Assembly (NCBI RefSeq): GCF_013408335.1
Contig: NZ_JACBZR010000001.1
Coordinates: 5,233,501 to 5,297,500 of the forward strand
DNA length: 64,000 nt
Reading direction: 5' to 3'
Source of the DNA: Nocardioides panzhihuensis
Lineage (GTDB): Bacteria; Actinomycetota; Actinomycetes; Propionibacteriales; Nocardioidaceae
Shown here: in pieces, positions 42,245-50,780 of the stretch
How positions within the stretch are numbered: the stretch's first letter is position 1
Layout of the letters: the number at the start of each line of letters is the position of its first letter
Notes under the pieces: generated by a model
The model's database searches: none
What the model was told of the DNA's origin: nothing
What the model saw: only the letters and a program-made list of their open reading frames with translations
Translations under genes and position numbers: made by a program

Positions 42245-44944
42245 ATGTCCTTCGTACCCGTGACGGGCCGCGCCGTCTTCCGGCCCGCGCATCCGCCACG
42301 GGACTCAGCCGTGGAGTTCGTGGACTCCCGACGGTCGGTGTCGTTGCCGATGCGGGCCGCGCTGCCGGTCCTGAAGAAGGCGTACGCCGCCTCCGACCTG
42401 CATCCCTCGGTCGCCCTGGTCGCGTCGGCAGCCCATCTCGGACTCCGATTCGTGGCCGCCGGGCAGCTGGAGCCCGACGGTGGCTCGTGGGCGGTCCGCT
42501 ACAAGCCGGAGGACGAGGAGCGGGTGCGGCTGCTGGCCGCGTCGCGCGCCTATGACGATCTAAACGGCGAAGCGGCCGAGCTGCTGGTGCGGGAGATCGT
42601 GGCCGCGGTGGCGGACGCGGTGCCGACCTCGGCGCCGAAGGCCTCCGGGTCGGGGGCGTTCCGGGAGTCGCTGCAGACCCGGTTGTCGCGCTATCGGGCC
42701 GATGAGGGGCCGGTGACGGCCAAGCTGCCCTCGTTGGTGCGGCTCTCGTTCCGGGTCGAGGCGCCCGAGGAGGATCTGCTCGTGGGGTCGCTGACGTTGG
42801 TGCCGCAGGTGCACGACGAGGCCGATCCGCTGCACGTGGCCGATGCCGCGCGGTTGTGGGACGAAGAAGACGATCACGGATTCGGCCCGCGGGCGCGTAC
42901 GCATGCGCAGGTCGCTCTCCGCGGCGCGGCGGAGGCCTGGCCCGTGCTCGACCGGCTGCTCGACCTGCCGGTGCCCTCTTCCCTGACGCTGGCGAGCGAC
43001 GAGGTGATCGGGCTGCTCGAGGACGGCGTCGAGTGGCTCAAGGAGCGCGGCGTCGACGTCCTCTGGCCGCGGTCCCTGTCACGGGACCTGACCACGTCGG
43101 TCGCGGTCGACCGGGCGCCGTCCTCCTCGACCGCCGCGCGCGAGGACCTGATGCGGGAGTCGCCGCTGGGTGAGAAGGGCCTCTTCGCCTTCCAGTGGCA
43201 GATGGCGCTCGGTGGCGAGCCGCTCGATGCCGCCGAGATGGACGCCCTGGCGGCGGCCGCTGGTCCGGTTCTGCGGCTGAGAGGGGCATGGGCGGTCGTC
43301 CATCCATCGGTTCTGCGACGTGCGCGCAAACGGCTGCTCAAGCGGATCAGCGGCGTGGAGGCGCTGGCCGTCGCCCTGACCGGTCAGGTGCCGGACGAGG
43401 TCACCCAGGCGGCGCCCGGCGAGAAGGTGATCATCGGCGCCTCGATCGTGCGCCTCCGCGACGAGGTGATCGCGGCGACCTCGGGGCCTGCTGTCGAGGT
43501 GCCCGCCGGTCTCCAGGCCACGTTGCGGGGCTATCAGGTCGAGGGGCTGACCTGGCTGGCCGGCATCACCTCGCTCGGGCTCGGAGGCTGTCTGGCCGAC
43601 GACATGGGGCTCGGGAAGACGCTGATGACCATTGCGCTCCATCTTCATCGTCAGAAGGAGCACGCCGGCCCGACCCTGGTGGTCTGCCCGACGAGCCTGC
43701 TGGGCAACTGGGAGGCCGAGATCGCCCGGTTCGCGCCCGAGGTGGAGGTGCGCCGCCACCACGGCGCCGAGCGCGTCGCCGAGGGCGCTAGCGGCGTGGT
43801 GCTGACGACGTACGGGACGATGCGGCGCGACGTCGAGCTGCTCTCGGCGGTGCCGTGGGGGCTCGTCGTCGCCGACGAGGCGCAGCATGTGAAGAACGCC
43901 GCCTCGGCGACCGCGAAGGCGCTCCGCGAGATCCCCTCGCACGCCCGGGTGGCGCTGACCGGCACCCCGGTGGAGAACAACCTGACCGAGCTGTGGGCGC
44001 TGCTCGACTGGTGCGTGCCCGGCCTGCTGGGCAGCCGGCTGGCCTTCCGTCGCGCCTGGGCGAGCCAGATCGAGGCGGGCGCGGACGTCGGGAAGGCGAA
44101 GGAGTTCGCCGCGCTGGTCAGCCCGTTCCTGCTGCGGCGGCGTAAGTCGGACCCCGGGGTGGCTCCCGAGCTGCCGCCCAAGACCGAGACCGACCACCTG
44201 CTGACGCTGACGCGGGAGCAGACCGTGCTCTACGAGGCCTATGTGCGAGACGCGATGGCCCGGATCGAGCGGCTCGACGCCGACGACCCGCAGCGGCGCG
44301 GGCTGGTGCTGAGCCTGCTGACCGGGCTCAAGCAGATCTGCAACCATCCGGCGCAGTTCCTGAAGCAGGAAGGCGGCCGGATCACCGGACGGTCGCAGAA
44401 GATCGACCTCCTCGACGAGCTGGTCTCGACCGTGCTCGCGGAGTCGGGGGCGGTGCTGGTCTTCACGCAGTACGTCGCGATGGCCCGTCTCCTCGAGGCC
44501 CACTGGGCATCGGCGGGCGTCGCCCACCAGTTCCTGCACGGCGGCACCCCGGTGAAAGAGCGCTCACGTATGGTCGAGCGCTTCCAGGACGGCGAGGTGC
44601 CGGTCTTCCTGCTCTCGCTCAAGGCGGGCGGGGTCGGGCTCAACCTGACCCGTGCCGACCACGTGATCCATGTCGACCGCTGGTGGAACCCGGCGGTCGA
44701 GGACCAGGCCACCGACCGGGCCCACCGAATCGGCCAGACGCGTACGGTCCAGGTGCATCGGCTCATCACCCAGGGCACCGTCGAAGAGCGCGTCGCGGAG
44801 CTGTTGCAGCGCAAACGGGTCCTGGCCGACGCGGTCCTCGGAGGCGGCGAGGCCGCGTTCACCGAGCTGTCCAACGCCGAGCTCCGCGAGCTGGTCAAGC
44901 TCGGTCCTCAAAAGCGCCAGAAACGCCGCCGGATCGCCTCGTGA
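42245..44944 (+). CDS. SNF2-family DNA translocase/helicase
   Basis: 899 residues. The first about 420 residues are the bacterial SNF2-associated region. Helicase core: LADDMGLGKTLMTIALHLH (Walker A, about residue 456), VVADEAQHVKN (DEAQ box, about residue 543), LTGTPVENNLTELW (motif III), and a C-terminal half with VLVFTQYVAMARLLEAH, LSLKAGGVGLNLT and QATDRAHRIGQ. ATG 42245 or GTG 42239. Seven bases separate it from a SWIM-domain gene; this pair recurs in actinobacteria and is thought to act together on chromosomal DNA. Role otherwise unknown. Confidence 0.92.
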   Translation: MSFVPVTGRAVFRPAHPPRDSAVEFVDSRRSVSLPMRAALPVLKKAYAASDLHPSVALVASAAHLGLRFVAAGQLEPDGGSWAVRYKPEDEERVRLLAASRAYDDLNGEAAELLVREIVAAVADAVPTSAPKASGSGAFRESLQTRLSRYRADEGPVTAKLPSLVRLSFRVEAPEEDLLVGSLTLVPQVHDEADPLHVADAARLWDEEDDHGFGPRARTHAQVALRGAAEAWPVLDRLLDLPVPSSLTLASDEVIGLLEDGVEWLKERGVDVLWPRSLSRDLTTSVAVDRAPSSSTAAREDLMRESPLGEKGLFAFQWQMALGGEPLDAAEMDALAAAAGPVLRLRGAWAVVHPSVLRRARKRLLKRISGVEALAVALTGQVPDEVTQAAPGEKVIIGASIVRLRDEVIAATSGPAVEVPAGLQATLRGYQVEGLTWLAGITSLGLGGCLADDMGLGKTLMTIALHLHRQKEHAGPTLVVCPTSLLGNWEAEIARFAPEVEVRRHHGAERVAEGASGVVLTTYGTMRRDVELLSAVPWGLVVADEAQHVKNAASATAKALREIPSHARVALTGTPVENNLTELWALLDWCVPGLLGSRLAFRRAWASQIEAGADVGKAKEFAALVSPFLLRRRKSDPGVAPELPPKTETDHLLTLTREQTVLYEAYVRDAMARIERLDADDPQRRGLVLSLLTGLKQICNHPAQFLKQEGGRITGRSQKIDLLDELVSTVLAESGAVLVFTQYVAMARLLEAHWASAGVAHQFLHGGTPVKERSRMVERFQDGEVPVFLLSLKAGGVGLNLTRADHVIHVDRWWNPAVEDQATDRAHRIGQTRTVQVHRLITQGTVEERVAELLQRKRVLADAVLGGGEAAFTELSNAELRELVKLGPQKRQKRRRIAS

Positions 44945-44951
44945 GCACACG

Positions 44952-45638
44952 ATGAGCGCGGTGCTGACCTTCGCCCGCGAGCCGCAACGGCGCAGCATGG
45001 TGCGGGTCGAGTCGTGGTGGGGACGGGCGTTCCTGCGGGCGATCGAGGAGCTGGCGTACGACGACAACCAGCTCACCGGCGCCCGGTCGCTCGCCCGCTC
45101 GGGGCGGATCGGCGGGCTGGTCGTCGAGGTCGGTCGGTTCGCGGCGGCGGTCGAGGACGAGCGCGGGCTGTGGACCGTGACCGGCACGGTGCCGGTGCTG
45201 CCCGGAGACGCCGTCACCGCGCTGTCGGAGGTCGTCGGTGCCACGGCCGAGCGGACCGAAGCGCTCCTGTCCGGCGAGCTACCGCTGGACGTGGCCGAGC
45301 ACGCCGAGGAGGCGGGCGTCGAGCTGGTCCCGTATGGCGAGGAGCTCACGGTGGCCTGCACCTGCGGGCACTGGCACGCGGTGTGCGGCCACTCGCTCGC
45401 GGTGCTGCACCAGCTCTGCTGGACGGTCGACCGCGACGCGTCCGTCCTGCTTCATCTGCGTGGGGCAGAGCGTGACGATCTCCTCGATCAGCTGCGTGAC
45501 GGGATGCGCCGGCACCGGTCGGCGCGACCGGAAGCCGCCGATGTCACCGAGACCGGTGAGTCGACGCGGGACCAGGTCGACGACGTCGAGATCGCGCTCG
45601 ACGCGGTGCTCCGGGCACGTCACCTGCTCGAGGAGTGA
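44952..45638 (+). CDS. SWIM zinc-finger protein, partner of SNF2 helicase
   Basis: 228 residues. The SWIM motif lies at about residues 135-155 as C-x-C-GHWHAV-C-GHSLAVLH (C-x-C ... C-x-H zinc site). The N-terminus SWWGRAFLRAIEEL and RSLARSGRIGGLVV fits bacterial SWIM proteins paired with SNF2 helicases. It probably binds DNA or the helicase. ATG at 44952, 7 nt after the helicase stop. Confidence 0.9.
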   Translation: MSAVLTFAREPQRRSMVRVESWWGRAFLRAIEELAYDDNQLTGARSLARSGRIGGLVVEVGRFAAAVEDERGLWTVTGTVPVLPGDAVTALSEVVGATAERTEALLSGELPLDVAEHAEEAGVELVPYGEELTVACTCGHWHAVCGHSLAVLHQLCWTVDRDASVLLHLRGAERDDLLDQLRDGMRRHRSARPEAADVTETGESTRDQVDDVEIALDAVLRARHLLEE

Positions 45639-45672
45639 GATGCCTGTGGAGCCCACGCGATAACCTCATGCA

Positions 45673-46257
45673 ATGACCCTTCGGCAGGCTCAGGACATCG
45701 CCTCGGCCCCGACGAAGACCAGGCGCGAGCAGATCCTGGACACCGCGGCCGAGCTCTTCGCAGCCCGCGGGTTCCACGGCGTCTCCGTCTCCGAGCTCGG
45801 CGCGGCCTGTGGCATCTCCGGTCCGGCGCTCTACAAGCACTTCCCGAGCAAAGACGCGATGCTCGCCGAGATGCTCGTCTCGATCTCCCAGGAGCTGCTT
45901 CGCGAAGGCCGCGTCCGGGTGAAGGCCGCCTCGGGCACCGCTGCGGCCATCGAGGCGCTGATCGACTGGCACGTCGACTTCGCCTTGCGCGACCGCGCCC
46001 TGATCGTCGTCCAGGAGCGTGACTGGCAGTCGCTCCCGCACGAGGCTCGGGAGCAGGTGCGCACCCTGCAGCGCAAGTACGTCGACCTCTGGGCCGACCA
46101 GCTCCGCGACCGCAACCCGTCGCTGACCCCCGACACCGCCCGTGCCATGGCCCACGCCGTCTTCGGGCTGATCAACTCCACTCCTCACAACCGGGTCCTC
46201 CCCGAGGAGGCCACTCGCGACGTACTCGTGCGGATGGCCCGCGCCGCCCTGGTCTGA
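45673..46257 (+). CDS. TetR-family regulator, probable regulator of leucine-degradation genes
   Basis: 194 residues. [24 protein letters not shown], then [19 protein letters not shown] (residues about 15-60). The C-terminal domain with LINSTPHN resembles TetR proteins of acyl-CoA metabolism in actinobacteria. The first 9 codons derive from a stretch (CCCTTCGGCAGGCTCAGGACA) that resembles a common dispersed intergenic repeat, so the N-terminal tail is unusual. Likely binds the 22-bp palindrome before the carboxylase operon. Confidence 0.85.
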   Translation: MTLRQAQDIASAPTKTRREQILDTAAELFAARGFHGVSVSELGAACGISGPALYKHFPSKDAMLAEMLVSISQELLREGRVRVKAASGTAAAIEALIDWHVDFALRDRALIVVQERDWQSLPHEAREQVRTLQRKYVDLWADQLRDRNPSLTPDTARAMAHAVFGLINSTPHNRVLPEEATRDVLVRMARAALV

Positions 46258-46587
46258 CCGCCTCGTCGACTTCTGCGGACCGCTGCCGACGAGCGGACGG
46301 AGATCAGGCTCCCGTCGTGCGCTCCACTCCTCTCGAAGACTCGGCTCGACAGCGGCGACCTCACCTCGGCAGGATCCTGATTCGGCGCCATCACCCTCCT
46401 CCTGGCTGGTGGCCTCGGTCGGCATCGAAGCCAGTCCCCCGCACTCGCGCGCTGGCTGCTGCCGGCCCTCGCCGCCGGGGACGTCGGACAGGTGGCGGTG
46501 GGAATGGTGCTGTAGCTGCCTCGGAAGAGCGCCGTCGGAGCGTCGTACGCCTCAGTCGGACTGCCACGCGACGGGCTCTTGTCACCG
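46258..46587. other. Intergenic region, possible membrane-protein remnant
   Basis: No intact gene. The plus-strand stretch ending with TAG near 46516 reads as a hydrophobic run ([11 protein letters not shown], then [23 protein letters not shown]) without a start codon, suggesting the decayed end of a membrane protein gene. Confidence in that reading is low. Confidence 0.35.
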
Positions 46588-46609
46588 GAGGTTAATAACC
46601 GTTAACCTC
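46588..46609. promoter_or_regulatory. 22-bp palindromic operator before the carboxylase operon
   Basis: GAGGTTAA-TAACCG-TTAACCTC, perfect 8-bp arms with a 6-bp spacer, ending 6 nt before the carboxyltransferase ATG. It covers the place of any SD or -10 region. Its size and symmetry fit a TetR dimer, and a TetR gene is immediately upstream. Confidence 0.7.
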
Positions 46610-46615
46610 GACCTC

Positions 46616-48145
46616 ATGGCAGCAAACCTGCGGGAGCTCACCGACGAGCTGCGTGAGCGGCTCGAGCGCGTACGGCAAGGCGGGAGCGAACGCTCCCGGC
46701 AACGGCACACCGACCGGGGCAAGCTGCTCCCGCGCGACCGGGTGGACGGGCTCCTCGACCCCGGGTCGCCGTTCCTCGAGGTGGCTCCGCTGGCGGCGTA
46801 CGGGATGTACGACGACGCGGACGAGTGGGCGGTGCCGTCGGCGGGAGTGGTCGCCGGGATCGGGCTGGTGAACGGCCGCAAGTGCATGGTCGTCGCGAAC
46901 GACGCCACCGTGAAGGGTGGCACCTACTACCCGCTGACCGTCAAAAAGCACCTGCGGGCACAGACGATCGCGGCAGAGAACAATCTCCCGTGCATCTACC
47001 TCGTCGACTCCGGGGGCGCGTTCCTGCCGAAGCAGGACGAGGTCTTCCCGGACCGCGAGCACTTCGGGCGGATCTTCTTCAACCAGGCCAACATGTCGGC
47101 GCGCGGCATCCCGCAGATCGCCTCTGTGATGGGCTCGTGCACCGCCGGCGGCGCCTACGTCCCGGCGATGAGCGACGAGACCGTGATCGTGCGCGACCAG
47201 GGCACGATCTTCCTCGGCGGCCCGCCGCTGGTGAAGGCGGCCACCGGCGAGGAGGTCACCGCTGAGGAGCTCGGCGGTGGTCTCGTCCACGCGTCGAAGT
47301 CTGGTGTCGTCGACCACCTCGCCGACGATGACAAGCACGCGCTCGAGATCGTCCGCGGCATCGTCTCGACGCTCCCCGCCCAGGAGGCGAGGCCCGTCGA
47401 GGCCTACGACGAGCCTGTCGAGTCCCCCGAGACGCTCGCTGACGTGGTGCCCGCCGACACCAAGACCCCCTATGACGTACGCGAGGTGATCCGCCGCATC
47501 GTCGACGGGTCCAAGCTGCAGGAGTTCAAGCAGCTCTACGGCGAGACGCTGGTCTGCGGGTTCGCCCACATCGAGGGGCAGCCGGTCGGCATCGTCGCCA
47601 ACAACGGCATCCTCTTCTCCGAGTCGGCGCTCAAGGGTGCCCACTTCGTGGAGCTGTGCAACCAGCGCGGCATCCCGCTGGTGTTCCTGCAGAACATCAC
47701 CGGGTTCATGGTCGGCAAGGAGTACGAGAACAAGGGCATCGCCCGCGACGGCGCCAAGCTCGTCACCGCCGTCGCTTGCTCGGTGGTCCCGAAGTTCACC
47801 GTCGTCATCGGCGGCTCCTACGGCGCCGGCAACTACGGCATGTGCGGGCGTGCCTACGACCCGCGATTCCTGTGGATGTGGCCCAACGCGCGGATCTCGG
47901 TCATGGGCGGCGAGCAGGCCGCATCGGTGCTCGCGACGGTCGCCGGCAAGCCGGACGACGAGGAGTTCAAGGCGCCGATCCGGGACCAGTACGAGACCCA
48001 GGGCTCGCCCTACTACGCCACCGCGCGGCTCTGGGACGACGGCATCATCGACCCCGCCGACACCCGCCGGGTGCTGGCGATGGGGCTCGCGGTGGCGGCG
48101 AACGCGCCCACGCCCGAGCCGCGCTACGGAATCTTCAGGATGTGA
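46616..48145 (+). CDS. accD1: Methylcrotonyl-CoA carboxylase-type beta subunit (carboxyltransferase)
   Basis: 509 residues. Transfers the carboxyl group from biotin to an acyl-CoA, most likely 3-methylcrotonyl-CoA in leucine breakdown. The Gly/Ala-rich acyl-CoA and biotin sites are visible: [16 protein letters not shown] and [43 protein letters not shown] is MCC-typical. ATG 46616 lies just after the palindrome; the only good SD (GGAGG) is 24 nt upstream and inside the palindrome, so initiation may be leaderless. Followed 5 nt later by the alpha subunit. Confidence 0.88.
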   Translation: MAANLRELTDELRERLERVRQGGSERSRQRHTDRGKLLPRDRVDGLLDPGSPFLEVAPLAAYGMYDDADEWAVPSAGVVAGIGLVNGRKCMVVANDATVKGGTYYPLTVKKHLRAQTIAAENNLPCIYLVDSGGAFLPKQDEVFPDREHFGRIFFNQANMSARGIPQIASVMGSCTAGGAYVPAMSDETVIVRDQGTIFLGGPPLVKAATGEEVTAEELGGGLVHASKSGVVDHLADDDKHALEIVRGIVSTLPAQEARPVEAYDEPVESPETLADVVPADTKTPYDVREVIRRIVDGSKLQEFKQLYGETLVCGFAHIEGQPVGIVANNGILFSESALKGAHFVELCNQRGIPLVFLQNITGFMVGKEYENKGIARDGAKLVTAVACSVVPKFTVVIGGSYGAGNYGMCGRAYDPRFLWMWPNARISVMGGEQAASVLATVAGKPDDEEFKAPIRDQYETQGSPYYATARLWDDGIIDPADTRRVLAMGLAVAANAPTPEPRYGIFRM

Positions 48146-48150
48146 CTGGA

Positions 48151-50037
48151 ATGTTTGAGCCCGGGATGTTTGAGAGTGTTCTGGTCGCCAACCGCGGCGA
48201 GATCGCGCGGCGGGTCTTTCGCACCTGTCGTGAGCTGGGGATCCGGACGGTCGCGATCTACACCGCGCTCGACGCGGACGCCCCCCACGTACGCGACGCC
48301 GACGAGGCCGTCGAGGTCTCGTCCTACCTCGACGCCGACGCGGTGGTGAGCGCTGCCGCCGAGGCAGGTGCCGAGGCGGTCCACCCGGGCTACGGGTTCC
48401 TCTCCGAGCGGGCCGAGTTCGCGCGAGCGGTGGCGAAGGCCGGGCTGACCTGGGTCGGTCCGACACCCGAGGTCATCGAGCAGATGGGCCGAAAGGACGC
48501 GGCCCGGGAGATCGCGGTCGCTGCCGGCGTACCTGTGGTGCCGCGTGGCGAGGACAGCCCCTACCCGCTGCTGGTCAAGGCCGCGGCCGGGGGTGGCGGC
48601 AAGGGCATGCGCATCGTCCGCTCGCCCGAGGAGCTCGACGAGGCCCGCGCGGCGGCCGCCCGCGAGGCGCTGAGCGCGTTCGGCGACGAGACCCTGCTGA
48701 TCGAGAAGTACGTCGAGCGTGGCCGCCACATCGAGGTGCAGGTCTTCGGCGACACCCACGGCAACGTCATCCACCTCTTCGAGCGCGACTGCTCCGTCCA
48801 GCGCCGTCACCAGAAGGTGATCGAGGAGGCGCCCGCTCCCACGCTGACCGCCGCGCAGCGAGACCTGGTCCTGACCAGCGCCGTCGCGCTCGCGAAGCAG
48901 GTCGGCTACACCGGTGCCGGGACCGTCGAGTTCCTGCTCGACGACGCCACCGGCGAGGCCTACTTCCTGGAGATGAACACCCGTCTCCAGGTGGAGCACC
49001 CGGTCACGGAGGAGATCACAGGCGTCGACCTCGTGGCCCTCCAGCTTCGCGTCGCGGCGGGTGAATCGCTCGGCATCACCCAGGACGACGTACGCGTCGA
49101 CGGCCACGCCATCGAGGTCCGCGTCTATGCAGAGGACGCCTTCGAGGGCTTCCTGCCGCAGGCCGGCCGCACCTCGATCGTCCGCTGGCCGTCCGGTGCG
49201 CGCGTCGAGCACGCGCTGGAGAGCGAGCAGGTCGTCTCGACCGCCTACGACCCGATGCTCGCCAAGATCATCGTCCACGGTGCCGACCGCGAGGAGGCCC
49301 GGGCGGCGATGGTCAAGGCGCTCGACACGACCGCCGTCCTCGGCCTGACCACCAACACCGGCTTCCTACGTGTCCTGGCAGCCTCCGACGCCTTCCGCGA
49401 CGCGGAGATCGACACCGCCTGGCTCGACCGCAACGAGGTGCCCGCCCCCGACGCCGACGTGCCGCGCACGCTCGTCGCCTGGATCAGCGCGATGATCTCG
49501 GCGGTCTCGGACACCACGACGCCGTTCCGCGCCGACGGCTGGCGGCTGGCCGGCTCCCCGGCGCCGACCATCGTCGACCTCGACCGCAGCGTCACCGTCG
49601 ACCGCCCCTCCGGCCGCGTCGCCAGCGATGGCGCCAGTCACCTCGTCCGGCAGATCAGCGCGGCCGACCACGTCCTCGTGGCCGTCGTCGACGGCGTACG
49701 CCACTGGGCGGCCGTCAACGTCCAGCCCGGTCTCGCCGAGATCGTCCACCAGGGCCAGCGCTTCGACCTCTCCCCGCCCGACCGCGTCGCCGGTGCCGCC
49801 GCCCACCACAGCGACGGTGCCGTCGAGGCCAAGATGCCCGGCACCGTCATCGACGTACGCGTCCAGGTCGGCGACCAGGTCGAGGAGGGCCAGGTCCTCG
49901 GTGTCCTGGAGGCGATGAAGATGGAGGTCTCCCTCAAGGCCCCCTTCGCCGGCACGGTCACCGTCGTCGGCGCCTCCCGGGGATCTCAGGTGCCCCTCGG
50001 GGCAGAGCTGTTCGTGGTGGAGGCGGAATCCGCCTGA
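48151..50037 (+). CDS. accA1: Acyl-CoA (methylcrotonyl-CoA type) carboxylase alpha subunit
   Basis: 628 residues: biotin carboxylase (SVLVANRGEIARRVFRTCRELG at the start, KAAAGGGGKGMRIV ATP-grasp loop, FLEMNTRLQVEHPVTEEITG) and a C-terminal biotin carrier domain with the biotinylation motif EAMKMEV (Lys about residue 590). Carboxylates its own biotin with ATP and bicarbonate, then passes it to the AccD1-like subunit. ATG 48151, with a second in-frame ATG at 48166 in a nearly repeated start context. Substrate assignment follows the beta subunit. Confidence 0.9.
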   Translation: MFEPGMFESVLVANRGEIARRVFRTCRELGIRTVAIYTALDADAPHVRDADEAVEVSSYLDADAVVSAAAEAGAEAVHPGYGFLSERAEFARAVAKAGLTWVGPTPEVIEQMGRKDAAREIAVAAGVPVVPRGEDSPYPLLVKAAAGGGGKGMRIVRSPEELDEARAAAAREALSAFGDETLLIEKYVERGRHIEVQVFGDTHGNVIHLFERDCSVQRRHQKVIEEAPAPTLTAAQRDLVLTSAVALAKQVGYTGAGTVEFLLDDATGEAYFLEMNTRLQVEHPVTEEITGVDLVALQLRVAAGESLGITQDDVRVDGHAIEVRVYAEDAFEGFLPQAGRTSIVRWPSGARVEHALESEQVVSTAYDPMLAKIIVHGADREEARAAMVKALDTTAVLGLTTNTGFLRVLAASDAFRDAEIDTAWLDRNEVPAPDADVPRTLVAWISAMISAVSDTTTPFRADGWRLAGSPAPTIVDLDRSVTVDRPSGRVASDGASHLVRQISAADHVLVAVVDGVRHWAAVNVQPGLAEIVHQGQRFDLSPPDRVAGAAAHHSDGAVEAKMPGTVIDVRVQVGDQVEEGQVLGVLEAMKMEVSLKAPFAGTVTVVGASRGSQVPLGAELFVVEAESA

Positions 50038-50147
50038 TTTGTTACCCGCAGGGGTAAATCTCTTTGCTCTGGCTTGTCCCGACCCGTCCCATAGTTGCGT
50101 TGCACTCGGGGCGTTGTTCGAGGTAGGTCCCATATCAAGGAGATTCG

Positions 50148-50780
50148 TTGCGCGGATGGGGCAGGCCTGCGGCTGTCGTCGTCGTTCTACCGCTGTTGTT
50201 GTTGACCAACGGGTGTGGTGGCGTCGATGAGTCGACGCGGACCGGAGCCGCTTCGAGCGCTGCTAGCCGAACTGGCGACCCATCCGGTTCGCCTACGCCG
50301 GAGGAGTCCGGTTCGGCGACGCAGGCTCCGACCAAGCACCCGAAGATGGTCGCCTCGACGGCGGCTCAGGCGCGATCTCGGCCTGAGACGGCCGCGGTGA
50401 ACGCGTGGGCCAAGGCGTTCGGGAAGGTGGTCAACACCGGCGACGTCGACGCTGCCCGCAGCGTGGTGACGCCGGGCGGACTCGACCGGATGGACCACTA
50501 CACCCGCCGCGACCGTGGCCGTTGGTTCCCAGGGCCGCTGCCTGCGACGGTGACGTCGGTCGCTGCGCCGGACGAGGAAGGAATCCGTCTGGTGAAGGCC
50601 TGCATCTGGAAGGGCGGCTGGTCGCAGGTGTCCGAGAAGGACCCGTCCACCGAGTATCGAGAGATCGCTCCTGTCGTCATCGGGATCGTCGAGAACGACG
50701 GCACATGGCTGGTCGACGGCATGGCCGACGACCCGGATTCGACGTGCGCCGGGGTCAAGATCCCGACGCGTCACTGGTGA
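50148..50780 (+). CDS. Secreted or lipid-anchored hypothetical protein
   Basis: 210 residues from a TTG start at 50148 preceded by AAGGAG with ideal spacing. Hydrophobic signal (AAVVVVLPLLLLTNGC) with a Cys at about residue 23 that could be lipidated, a Ser/Thr/Pro-rich linker, then a domain of about 130 residues (AVNAWAKAFGKVVNTGDVDAARSVVTPGG) like small actinobacterial exported proteins with a cystatin/SnoaL-like start. Stop overlaps the start of the next gene (GTGA), so the two are coupled. Function unknown. Confidence 0.72.
   Translation: MRGWGRPAAVVVVLPLLLLTNGCGGVDESTRTGAASSAASRTGDPSGSPTPEESGSATQAPTKHPKMVASTAAQARSRPETAAVNAWAKAFGKVVNTGDVDAARSVVTPGGLDRMDHYTRRDRGRWFPGPLPATVTSVAAPDEEGIRLVKACIWKGGWSQVSEKDPSTEYREIAPVVIGIVENDGTWLVDGMADDPDSTCAGVKIPTRHW

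Noticed and set aside
42245..45638. SNF2 and SWIM genes as a phage-defence system of the DISARM or related type
   Set aside because: No methylase, phospholipase-D or DUF1998 partner is next to them; the pair alone does not match a known system.
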